From Haloterrigena sp. KLK7 (GTDB taxonomy: Archaea > Halobacteriota > Halobacteria > Halobacteriales > Natrialbaceae), in NCBI RefSeq assembly GCF_037914945.1, contig NZ_CP149787.1, positions 496,001-560,000 of the forward strand: a DNA stretch of 64,000 bases, read 5' to 3'. Positions within the stretch are counted from its first letter, which is position 1. Each line of letters starts with the position of its first letter. Below the pieces are notes generated by a model. That model was not told the DNA's origin. It worked only from the letters and a program-made list of their open reading frames with translations, and did not search any database. Shown here piece by piece: positions 8,167 through 15,305 of this stretch. The translations under genes and the position numbers were made by a program.

Positions 8167-9162
8167 ATGAGCACGGACAACGTAGACAACGCGAACGAGG
8201 ATTCGGGATCGGACTCCGACGGCGGCCACTGTTCCACGCCGGATTCGGACGGCGAAGTCGCGGAGGAGATCGCGATCATCTCCTTCGGGCGGAAGATGGA
8301 CACCGCCGAGGAGATCAAGGCAGAGATCGGCGATCGCTACGAGGCGATCGACATCATCGAGTACCACGGCGACGTCTTCGAGGAGCACTGGGGCGAGTAC
8401 GACTGCTTCGTCGGCCTGATGGCCTCGGGAATCGCGATGCGGAAGACGGCCCACCTGCTCGACGACAAGTGGGAGGACCCCGCGATCTGCGTGGTCGACG
8501 AGGAACTGACGTGGGCCATCCCGATTACGGGCGGCCACCACGGCGCGAATCAGGTCGCACAGGATCTGGCGACGATGGGTGCCGTCCCGGCGATGACCAC
8601 CGCGAGCGAGGCGGCCGGGAAACAGGGCGTCGAGTCCAAGGCCAAGGCGATGGACGCCCACGTCGTCAACGGCGACTCGACGGTGAAGACGAACCTCGCC
8701 GTTCTCGACGACGAACTCGGACCGGTCGCCCGACTCGAGGGGCCCAAAGCCGTCCTCGTCGGCGACGATGTGACGGTGCTCAAGCGCAACAAGGACGACG
8801 GCGTCGTCCTCGGTACCGGCAGCGTCTCCGGCGCCGACAAGGAGGCCTTCCTCGCCGCATGGGAGGAAGCCCTCGAGCAAACCGACTACGACCTCGAGGA
8901 CGTCGAGTTCGTCGGCACCGCGACCCGGAAGGAAGACGAGGAGGGCCTGCTCGAGGCCGCCCGGGAACTCGATCTCGGCGTCGTCGCCTTCGACAAGGAA
9001 ACGCTGCTCGATCACGAGGGGCCGACGCCCTCGAAATCGAAGGAGCTGATCGGCTGGCCGGGCGTCTCCGAGGCCTCCGCGATCGCGGGCGGTCGTGAAC
9101 GGGAACTGGTCTTAGAGAAGATCAGTTACGAGAACGAGGTCACGGTGGCGATCGGTCGATGA
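8167..9162 (+). CDS. cbiG: Cobalt-precorrin-5A hydrolase CbiG
   Basis: A 331-residue protein that opens the delta-lactone of cobalt-precorrin-5A and releases acetaldehyde. The N-terminal domain has IAIISFGRKMD and LMASGIAMR; the central one has VVDEELTWAIPITGGHHGANQVA, the most diagnostic CbiG segment; the C-terminal domain has VGTATRKEDEEGLLEAA and the ending LIGWPGVSEASAI. The ATG at 8167 is taken as start because an upstream TTG is the only alternative and is weak. It lies between cbiF and cbiH; its stop overlaps the cbiH start by 4 bases. Confidence 0.9.
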   Translation: MSTDNVDNANEDSGSDSDGGHCSTPDSDGEVAEEIAIISFGRKMDTAEEIKAEIGDRYEAIDIIEYHGDVFEEHWGEYDCFVGLMASGIAMRKTAHLLDDKWEDPAICVVDEELTWAIPITGGHHGANQVAQDLATMGAVPAMTTASEAAGKQGVESKAKAMDAHVVNGDSTVKTNLAVLDDELGPVARLEGPKAVLVGDDVTVLKRNKDDGVVLGTGSVSGADKEAFLAAWEEALEQTDYDLEDVEFVGTATRKEDEEGLLEAARELDLGVVAFDKETLLDHEGPTPSKSKELIGWPGVSEASAIAGGRERELVLEKISYENEVTVAIGR

Positions 9163-10034
9163 GCACTGAGGAGTCACCTGCCGGCACCGGCGACGGCACC
9201 CCCGACGACCACGGCACCCTCTACGTCGTCGGTATCGGCCCCGGCCTCCCCGACCACATGACCAAGCGGGCCAAGGAGGTCATCGAGTCCGCGGAGGTCG
9301 TCATCGCCTCGAGTCTCTATCAGGAGTTCCTGCGCGACGACGGCACGATTCCCTCGGAGGAACAGACGGACGAGGACGGGATCGCGACTCGAGACGACGG
9401 CTTCGAACAGGAGATCGTCCGCTCGACGATGGGTCGCCAGATCGAACTCGCCCGCGCGGCGTTCGACTACGTCCGCGAGGGAAAGGACGTCGCCCACGTC
9501 TCCGGCGGCGATCCGTCGGTCTACGGCAAGTCCGACCTCATCTTCAAGATGGCCGAGGAAGAGGACGCCACGGACGTCCCGATCGAGATCGTGCCCGGCA
9601 TGACGGCGGCGCTGGGCGGCGCGGCCAACGTCGGCGCGCCGTTGTGCAACGACTTCTGTACGGTCTCGCTGTCGGACAAGTGGCGCGGCTGGGACGAGAT
9701 CGAGGAGAAACTGCGCGCCGCGGCGATTTCGGACTTCGTGATCGTCCTCTACAACTGCTGGCGCAACTACGAGAAGGCGGTCGAGATCGTCCGCGAGGAA
9801 CGCACCGACGACGCCCGCGTGGCCATCGTCAACGACGCCGGCCGCGCCGACGCCGGCCGGAACGGCGAGAGCCAGTTCATCACGACGCTGGGCGAGGCCG
9901 CCGACCACGACGACAAGGTCTCCGGCATGGGCACCTCGCTGATCATCGGCAACCACGAGACCGAGACCTGGCGCAACGACGACCGAACGTACCTCGTCAC
10001 CCCGCGCGGCGGGCGTGACGTCGACGACTTCTGA
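9159..10034 (+). CDS. CbiH-like cobalt-precorrin C17-methyltransferase, divergent copy 1
   Basis: A 291-residue tetrapyrrole methylase with SAM loop VVGIGPGLPDHMTKRA, VSGGDPSVYGK and VPGMTAALGGAANVGAPLC, then the CbiH-like ending TYLVTPRGGRD. CbiH methylates C17 and contracts the ring. This copy departs from the classic sequence where the usual YNPRSKKR is replaced by YNCWRNYEKA, and it has a Cys pair in APLCNDFC. A closer-to-canonical CbiH lies just downstream, so the two may split C17 and another methylation (for example C1), which is inference. The gene is in the cbi operon and overlaps cbiG by 4 bases. Confidence 0.82.
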   Translation: MSTEESPAGTGDGTPDDHGTLYVVGIGPGLPDHMTKRAKEVIESAEVVIASSLYQEFLRDDGTIPSEEQTDEDGIATRDDGFEQEIVRSTMGRQIELARAAFDYVREGKDVAHVSGGDPSVYGKSDLIFKMAEEEDATDVPIEIVPGMTAALGGAANVGAPLCNDFCTVSLSDKWRGWDEIEEKLRAAAISDFVIVLYNCWRNYEKAVEIVREERTDDARVAIVNDAGRADAGRNGESQFITTLGEAADHDDKVSGMGTSLIIGNHETETWRNDDRTYLVTPRGGRDVDDF

Positions 10035-10049
10035 AATCAGGATCCGACC

Positions 10050-11141
10050 ATGAGCACTGACACCGACTCCGACGCCGACGGCGAATCGACTTCGAAGTGC
10101 GGCGCATCGACCGACACTGACACCGAGACTTCGAGTACCTCCAAATGCGGAGCCTCGAGCAGCAGTACCGAATCCGAGACCGAGAGCGCCGACTCGGGTT
10201 CCAAATGCGGTGCTTCGAGCAGCAGCGACGACTCGAGTAGCTCCAAGTGCGGCGGCTCCTCGAGTTCGTCCTCGTCCTCGAGCGGCTCGAAATGCGGGGC
10301 CTCGAGCTCCGACGACTCGGGCAGCAACGAGAAGGAGGTCGGCGCGACGATCGAGGACTTCGACGCCGAGCCCGGCCAACTGATCGCCGTCGGCCTCGGT
10401 CCCGGCCACCCGGAGGGGATGACCGAGCGCGCGAAGACGGCGCTGCTCGAGGCCGACCACATCGTCGGCTACACGACCTACATCGAACTGATCCCGGACG
10501 AGATCACCGAGCAGGCCGACGAGATCTACGACACGCCGATGTGCGGCGAAGTCTCCCGTACCGAGGAGTCGATCGATCGCGCGCTGGCGGGCAACGACGT
10601 CGCCATCGTCGGCAGCGGCGACCCCAACGTCTACGCGCTGGCGGGACTGGCGCTCGAGATCCTCGAGTCGAAGGGCGCGACGGCCTCGATGGTCGACTTC
10701 GAGGTCGTACCGGGCGTCCCCGCGGCGCAGTCCTGTGCGGCCCGCCTCGGTGCCCCCCTCGTGAACGACACCGTCTCGGTCTCGCTGTCTGACCACCTCG
10801 TGCCGATGCCCGAGATCGAGTCCCGACTGCACTCGGTGGCCAGCGAGAACTTCACGATCACGATCTACAACCCGTGGAGCCGCAAGCGCCGCGAGAACTT
10901 CGAGAAGGCCTGCGAGATCCTCCTCACGCATCGGGACCCCGACACGCCGGTCGGGATCGTCCACGGCGCCGGCCGCGAGGACGAGCAGGTGATGATCACC
11001 GAACTCGGCGAACTCGAGGAACTCGGCGAGAGCGAGATCATCGACATGACGACGACCATCGTCGTCGGCACCGAGGACACCTACGTCTGGGACGACCGGA
11101 TGGTCACGCCTCGAGGCTACGAGACGAAGTACGACTACTGA
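10050..11141 (+). CDS. cbiH: CbiH (precorrin-3B/cobalt-factor III C17-methyltransferase) with Cys-repeat N-terminal extension
   Basis: A 363-residue protein. From about residue 108 it is a canonical CbiH: LIAVGLGPGHPEGM, IVGYTTYIELI, VGSGDPNVYAL, VVPGVPAAQSCAARLGAPL, YNPWSRKRRENFE and VTPRGYETK. The first 95 residues are a Ser/Thr/Asp-rich, probably disordered extension holding five repeats of SKCG[AG]S, with Cys at 17, 33, 53, 67 and 82 and a Lys before each. These Cys are not part of any known methylase function; metal (cobalt) binding or redox tethering is inference. Intergenic gap of 15 bases to the upstream copy. ATG at 10050 gives the full extension, with internal starts lacking. Confidence 0.88.
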   Translation: MSTDTDSDADGESTSKCGASTDTDTETSSTSKCGASSSSTESETESADSGSKCGASSSSDDSSSSKCGGSSSSSSSSSGSKCGASSSDDSGSNEKEVGATIEDFDAEPGQLIAVGLGPGHPEGMTERAKTALLEADHIVGYTTYIELIPDEITEQADEIYDTPMCGEVSRTEESIDRALAGNDVAIVGSGDPNVYALAGLALEILESKGATASMVDFEVVPGVPAAQSCAARLGAPLVNDTVSVSLSDHLVPMPEIESRLHSVASENFTITIYNPWSRKRRENFEKACEILLTHRDPDTPVGIVHGAGREDEQVMITELGELEELGESEIIDMTTTIVVGTEDTYVWDDRMVTPRGYETKYDY

Positions 11142-11167
11142 GCGGCGGTTTCCCAGATTCCATACCC

Positions 11168-11434
11168 ATGCCACGATACGAAGTCACCATCGAGAAGGAC
11201 GCCTGCGACGGCATCTTCGCCTGTCTGACCCGCGACCCCCGGTTCGTCGAGGGTGAGGACGGCCTCGCGACCGTCGACCCGGACGCGGACCCGGTCTACG
11301 ACTGCGAGGGCGCGGTCACCGACGACGCCGAGCGGGTCGTCGCGACGTTCGACGACGACCGCATCGACGAGGCCCAGCAGGCCGCGGCGGCCTGCCCGAC
11401 GGACGCGATCGTCGTCGAGGAGGTGGGCGAATGA
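11168..11434 (+). CDS. Small single-cluster ferredoxin
   Basis: An 88-residue ferredoxin-like protein. The start region KDACDGIFACLT has Cys13 and Cys19, with Cys46 in YDCEGA and Cys76 in the classic AACPTDAI, so it probably carries one 4Fe-4S or 3Fe-4S cluster rather than two. It sits inside the cbi operon just after cbiH and overlaps the next gene by 4 bases, suggesting it donates electrons to a corrin-forming step, for example the ring-contraction or reductase step. This partner assignment is inference; the iron-sulfur fold is well supported by the cysteine pattern. Confidence 0.82.
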   Translation: MPRYEVTIEKDACDGIFACLTRDPRFVEGEDGLATVDPDADPVYDCEGAVTDDAERVVATFDDDRIDEAQQAAAACPTDAIVVEEVGE

Positions 11435-12147
11435 GCGAGACCGAACCGAAAGCCGACGGCGAGACCGACGCGGATCCGCTCGAGATTACCGTCCCGTCGG
11501 ACCCGCTCGCGGGCCATCCCGCGACGGCCTACTTCTGGGGCCACGTCGCCGGCAGCGGCGACGTCTCTGATGACGGCATCGAAGTCGTCACCAACGACGA
11601 GGAATCCGCACAGGTGCTGGCCGCGGTCGGCGGCGGCGACCTCGAGCACGAGACGACGACTCGCGACTACGCCCACGACACGTCGATCACGCGGACGGAG
11701 GACGAGTACACGCTGTCGATCGACAGCGACGACTCGGGCCTGCTCGGCCGCAGCGGCGCGCTCGGCCTCCCCGTCGACGGCCGCGGTAACTACCGGTTCG
11801 GGGCGTTCTCCGAATACGATCGGGAGCTGCTGCGGGGGCTGCTCGAGGGCTGTGGCACGATCTGCTTCAAGTCGAAGAGCGGCACCGTCGGCATCTCGTT
11901 CGTCCACGACGACGAAGAACTGCTCGAACTCGCGCAGGACCTGATCGCTGACTGTCCCGTAGACGCACCGTTCGACGATCTCTCAGAGACCTCGTCGGGC
12001 GGCTACTGGTTCGGCGTCGACGACGACGCCGCGCCCGACTTCGGCACGTGGCTCTACGAGGACTGCGAGGCGACCGGTCTGTTCGCGCCGAGCCGGCGGC
12101 GCAAACTCGAGCGCAGCCTCGAGCAAGCCACGGCGTACGACGAGTAA
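11431..12147 (+). CDS. Cobalamin-operon protein with degenerate double LAGLIDADG-like fold
   Basis: A 238-residue protein within the cbi operon. It has two segments built like LAGLIDADG homing-endonuclease helices followed by beta strands: AYFWGHVAGSGD at 33-44 followed by IEVVTNDEESAQVLAAVGG, and ELLRGLLEGCGTI at 132-144 followed by VGISFVHDDEELLELAQDL. The end WLYEDC ... SRRRKLERSLE also resembles the close of such domains. In both halves the usual catalytic acid is missing (Ser42, Cys141), so cleavage is unlikely. Position between ferredoxin and CbiX implies a role in B12 synthesis or its regulation. I know of no assigned function; the fold assignment is from pattern only. Confidence 0.6.
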   Translation: MSETEPKADGETDADPLEITVPSDPLAGHPATAYFWGHVAGSGDVSDDGIEVVTNDEESAQVLAAVGGGDLEHETTTRDYAHDTSITRTEDEYTLSIDSDDSGLLGRSGALGLPVDGRGNYRFGAFSEYDRELLRGLLEGCGTICFKSKSGTVGISFVHDDEELLELAQDLIADCPVDAPFDDLSETSSGGYWFGVDDDAAPDFGTWLYEDCEATGLFAPSRRRKLERSLEQATAYDE

Positions 12148-12178
12148 CCGACCGATCCCCATTTCGAACTCCCAATCG

Positions 12179-13414
12179 ATGAGCACACCCGACGAAGCCA
12201 GATCCACGGCGTCACCGACCGCGTTCGACGACGAGGCGGTCCTGCTGGTTGGCCACGGCTCCCGCCGCGAGAAGTCCAACGAACAGGTGCGGGAACTGGC
12301 CGCCGGCCTCGAGTCCCGACTCGGCATCCCGGTCGACGCCGCGTTCCTCGAACTCGCGGAGCCGGCGATCGACGAGGCGTTCGCGGGGCTCGCGCCGGTC
12401 GCCTCGCGGGTGACGGTCGTCCACTGCTCGCTGTTCGCCGCGAGCCACGTCAAGAACGACGTGCCGCTGGCGATCGAGCAGGCCCGCGCCGAACACGACC
12501 TCGAGATCGACAACGGCGCCCACCTGGGTATCCATCCCGCGATCCTGGACCTACTCGACGACCGCGCCGCCGCGGTCGAGTCGAAATTGGGCGTCGACCG
12601 CGAGGAAGACGACGTGGCCGTGGTCCTCTGTGGCCGCGGCTCGAGCGATCCGGACGCCAACGGCGACGTCCACAAGCTGGCCCGCCTGCTCTACGAGGGT
12701 CGGGCGTTCGACCGCGTCGAGGCGACCTTCATCGGCGTCACCGAGCCGACGCTCGAGGACACCCTCCACGGGCTCTCGAAGCACCGGCCCGACGCCGTGG
12801 TCGTCCTGCCGTACATGCTCGGTGATGGCGTGTTGACCCAGCGGATCCGCGACTGGACGGCCGACTTCGACGACGACTACCCCTACGTCGACGCGCTGGC
12901 GGGCGATCCGCTGGGGACCGACTCCCGGCTGCTGGACGTCTTCGCCGACCGCTGGCAGGAGGCCCGGACCGAGAGCGTCGAGATGTCCTGTGACACGTGC
13001 AAGTACAAGGTCGACCTCGAGGGCTACGAGGAGGACGTCGGCGGCGCGCGGGCCATGCTGCGCGCGCTGGCCCACCAGGAGGCCCACGCGGACCGGGAGG
13101 ACGTCGACGACGAACCGCACAGCCACGACGCGCCCGAAAAGCACGTCGCGGTCTGTATGAACCAGACCTGCGCCGAGATGGGGTCGCCGGCGGTCCTCGA
13201 GCGCCTCCGACAGGCGGTGCGAGATTCGGACCACTGCGACGCCCGAATCACGCGCTCCTCGTGTCTCGGACGCTGCGGCGACGGGCCGATGGTCGCCGTC
13301 TATCCGGACGGAATCTGGTACGGCGACGTCGCGAGCGAGGACGCCGAACGGATCGTCGGCGACCACCTCGATCGGGACCGTATCGTCAGCGACCTCGTCG
13401 ATCAGACGCTGTAA
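12179..13414 (+). CDS. cbiX: Sirohydrochlorin cobaltochelatase CbiX, long form with 2Fe-2S domain
   Basis: A 411-residue chelatase that inserts cobalt into sirohydrochlorin, the committing step of the cobalt-early route. The N-terminal half has LLVGHGSRREKSNEQV and FLELAEPAIDEA (first CbiX repeat) and the second repeat has VVLCGRGSSDPDANGDV and VVLPYMLGDGVLTQRI. A middle CxxC (Cys271, Cys274, SCDTCKYK) is followed by a His/Asp-rich linker and a C-terminal thioredoxin-like ferredoxin domain with Cys326, Cys331, Cys362 and Cys366 (CMNQTC ... SCLGRC), a typical 2Fe-2S binding set. The gene is downstream of the LAGLIDADG-like gene and ahead of DUF3209. Confidence 0.92.
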   Translation: MSTPDEARSTASPTAFDDEAVLLVGHGSRREKSNEQVRELAAGLESRLGIPVDAAFLELAEPAIDEAFAGLAPVASRVTVVHCSLFAASHVKNDVPLAIEQARAEHDLEIDNGAHLGIHPAILDLLDDRAAAVESKLGVDREEDDVAVVLCGRGSSDPDANGDVHKLARLLYEGRAFDRVEATFIGVTEPTLEDTLHGLSKHRPDAVVVLPYMLGDGVLTQRIRDWTADFDDDYPYVDALAGDPLGTDSRLLDVFADRWQEARTESVEMSCDTCKYKVDLEGYEEDVGGARAMLRALAHQEAHADREDVDDEPHSHDAPEKHVAVCMNQTCAEMGSPAVLERLRQAVRDSDHCDARITRSSCLGRCGDGPMVAVYPDGIWYGDVASEDAERIVGDHLDRDRIVSDLVDQTL

Positions 13415-13481
13415 CGGACCGAACCGACGATCGAGACGAGCGATCGAAAGACACGAATCCGATACTTCACTACGTACACCC

Positions 13482-13853
13482 ATGAGCTGCCACGAAATCG
13501 AAGCGCTACGACTCGGACTGATGAACGTCCTCGGCGTCGGGGACGACAGTGCCCGCGAACACGCGGAGAAGGAACTCGAGGGCCACCTCGAGGGGCCCAT
13601 CGAGGGGCTCGCGAACGCCGAGAGCCTCGCGGAGGTCGAACGCCACCTCGACGCGGCCCTCGTCGACCTGGAGGAAGAGGTCGCCGCGATGGACGGCGAC
13701 GACCCCGAGTACGACTACACCCGGGGTCGACTGCTGGCGGTCCGCGACGCCGAGCGCGCGGTCCAGCGGCTGCGCACGCAAGGCGAGGACATCGTCGACG
13801 GCCTCGGCGAGGCTCACGACACCCTCCACGAGACCTTCCCGGTAGAGGACTGA
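13482..13853 (+). CDS. DUF3209 family protein in the cobalamin cluster
   Basis: A 123-residue, mostly helical acidic protein starting MSCHEIEALRLGLMNVLG, which is the DUF3209 signature. The family is found beside corrin-synthesis genes in haloarchaea, so a link to cobalamin is established by context, but no activity is known. The Cys3-His4 pair at the extreme N-terminus is reminiscent of a metal ligand. It follows cbiX by 67 bases and is 2 bases before the beta-propeller gene, so all three are probably co-transcribed. Confidence 0.75.
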   Translation: MSCHEIEALRLGLMNVLGVGDDSAREHAEKELEGHLEGPIEGLANAESLAEVERHLDAALVDLEEEVAAMDGDDPEYDYTRGRLLAVRDAERAVQRLRTQGEDIVDGLGEAHDTLHETFPVED

Positions 13854-13855
13854 CG

Positions 13856-15163
13856 ATGGCCGAAACTGCAGACGTCGAACGCGGCGACGACCGGGACGGC
13901 GACCGCGAGGTCCGATCGGTCCCGCTCGGCGAAATCGAGACGGCCCGAAGCCGTCACATGTGGACCCGTTCCGCGGTGCACGTCGCCGAAGCCGGAGCTC
14001 TCGTCGTCACCGGCGAGTGGGACGGGACCGTCACCGCCCGCGAGACCGATTCGGACTCGCTCGAGGCCCGCTGGACGGTCGACCATCCGGACCACGCGAT
14101 CGGAATCGCGTCGCTCTCGAGCGATGGAGCCGAGGACGACAGCGAGGAGTCGATCGTCGTCGCCGGCCGCGGCGAGACGGGCACCATCGCGGCCTACGAC
14201 GCCGCGACCGGCGAGCGGCGCTGGCGGTACGATACCGTCGACGACCTCGGTGAGGCCGTCAACGACACCGTCTTCTACCTCCCGTACGTGGTCGACCTCG
14301 AGGTCGACAGCGACGACGGAACCCTCTACGCGGCCGCGCGACGGTACGAGCGCGACGGCGACGTTCGGCAGTGGCACAGCACCGTCTACGCGTTCGCTCC
14401 CGACGGGGCGGTGCGCTGGCGCTACGAGACCGACGGCTCGCCGATCGCGCTCGATCTCGACGCCGACGGCGAGCGACTGGCGGTCGGCTACAACCGCTGT
14501 ATGGGCGACCACGACGTCGGACTCGTCGTGCTCGAGACTGAGACGGGCGACCTCGCGTGGACCTGGGACCCCGGCACCGAGGGCGACCGCCGCGTCGGCG
14601 ACGTCTCGTTCGACGGCGATTCGATCGCGGTCTCGAGCCACGGCGACAAGCGCGGCTACCTGCTCGGTCCCCGCGGCGCCGAACGCTGGCGCGTCGATCT
14701 GGCGGTCGAAACCGAGATCGACGGCGAGACGCTGTACGCCTATCCGAACCACGCGTACGCGAACGACGGCCGCGTGACGTTCGTGACCGGCAACACCTAC
14801 GCCGTCGAGAGCCGCGAGACCGAGGGACGGCATCCGAACGAGCACCGAATCGCGACGTTCGAGGCCGACGGCGAGTTGGCGTGGGACGACCAGGTCCGGG
14901 GCTTCGTCCACGCCCTCGCCGCCGACGGCGAGACGATCGCCGCGCCCTGCGCGCAGAACTTCCGCGTTCGCGACCCCGAGACGCACGCCGTACGACGATT
15001 CGACCTCGAGTCGGGACCGCTGGGTGTCGAACGCCTCTCGGGCATCGCGACCGCCGCCGCCGTCGCCGACGGGACGCTGGCGGCGATCGAAGAGCCCGTC
15101 GAGTACCACGACGAGGGCGAGACCCGCGGCGAGTACGCCCTGCACGTGGCTTCGATCGAGTAG
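13856..15163 (+). CDS. PQQ-like beta-propeller protein of the cobalamin operon
   Basis: A 435-residue protein with several beta-propeller blades: WDGTVTARETDS, IAAYDAATGERRWRYDT, YAFAPDGAVRWRYETDGSP, VVLETETGDLAWTWDP and GYLLGPRGAERWRVDL. These are the tryptophan-containing repeats of PQQ/BamB-type propellers. There is no signal peptide or lipobox, so it acts in the cytoplasm, unlike BamB. It directly follows DUF3209 at the end of the cbi operon, which suggests a cytosolic role in corrin synthesis, such as scaffold or ligand-binding. Function is unknown; WD40-type repeats are a less likely reading. Confidence 0.75.
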   Translation: MAETADVERGDDRDGDREVRSVPLGEIETARSRHMWTRSAVHVAEAGALVVTGEWDGTVTARETDSDSLEARWTVDHPDHAIGIASLSSDGAEDDSEESIVVAGRGETGTIAAYDAATGERRWRYDTVDDLGEAVNDTVFYLPYVVDLEVDSDDGTLYAAARRYERDGDVRQWHSTVYAFAPDGAVRWRYETDGSPIALDLDADGERLAVGYNRCMGDHDVGLVVLETETGDLAWTWDPGTEGDRRVGDVSFDGDSIAVSSHGDKRGYLLGPRGAERWRVDLAVETEIDGETLYAYPNHAYANDGRVTFVTGNTYAVESRETEGRHPNEHRIATFEADGELAWDDQVRGFVHALAADGETIAAPCAQNFRVRDPETHAVRRFDLESGPLGVERLSGIATAAAVADGTLAAIEEPVEYHDEGETRGEYALHVASIE

Positions 15164-15305
15164 CCGAACTGTCACACCCGACTTGAGACCGTCGCTCGTT
15201 CACCCGTTTTCTCGGTCGAAGTCGGCCTCGAGTGGCCGATTCGGCCAGCAGTCGCATACGCAAGGGAAATTACCACAACGCTCACTCGCATGAGTTTCGC
15301 GTATA

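Noticed and set aside
9174-11174. Minus-strand frame of 666 codons opposite the cbiH genes
   Set aside because: Shadow of two clear methyltransferase genes; no domain and Arg/Val-rich composition.
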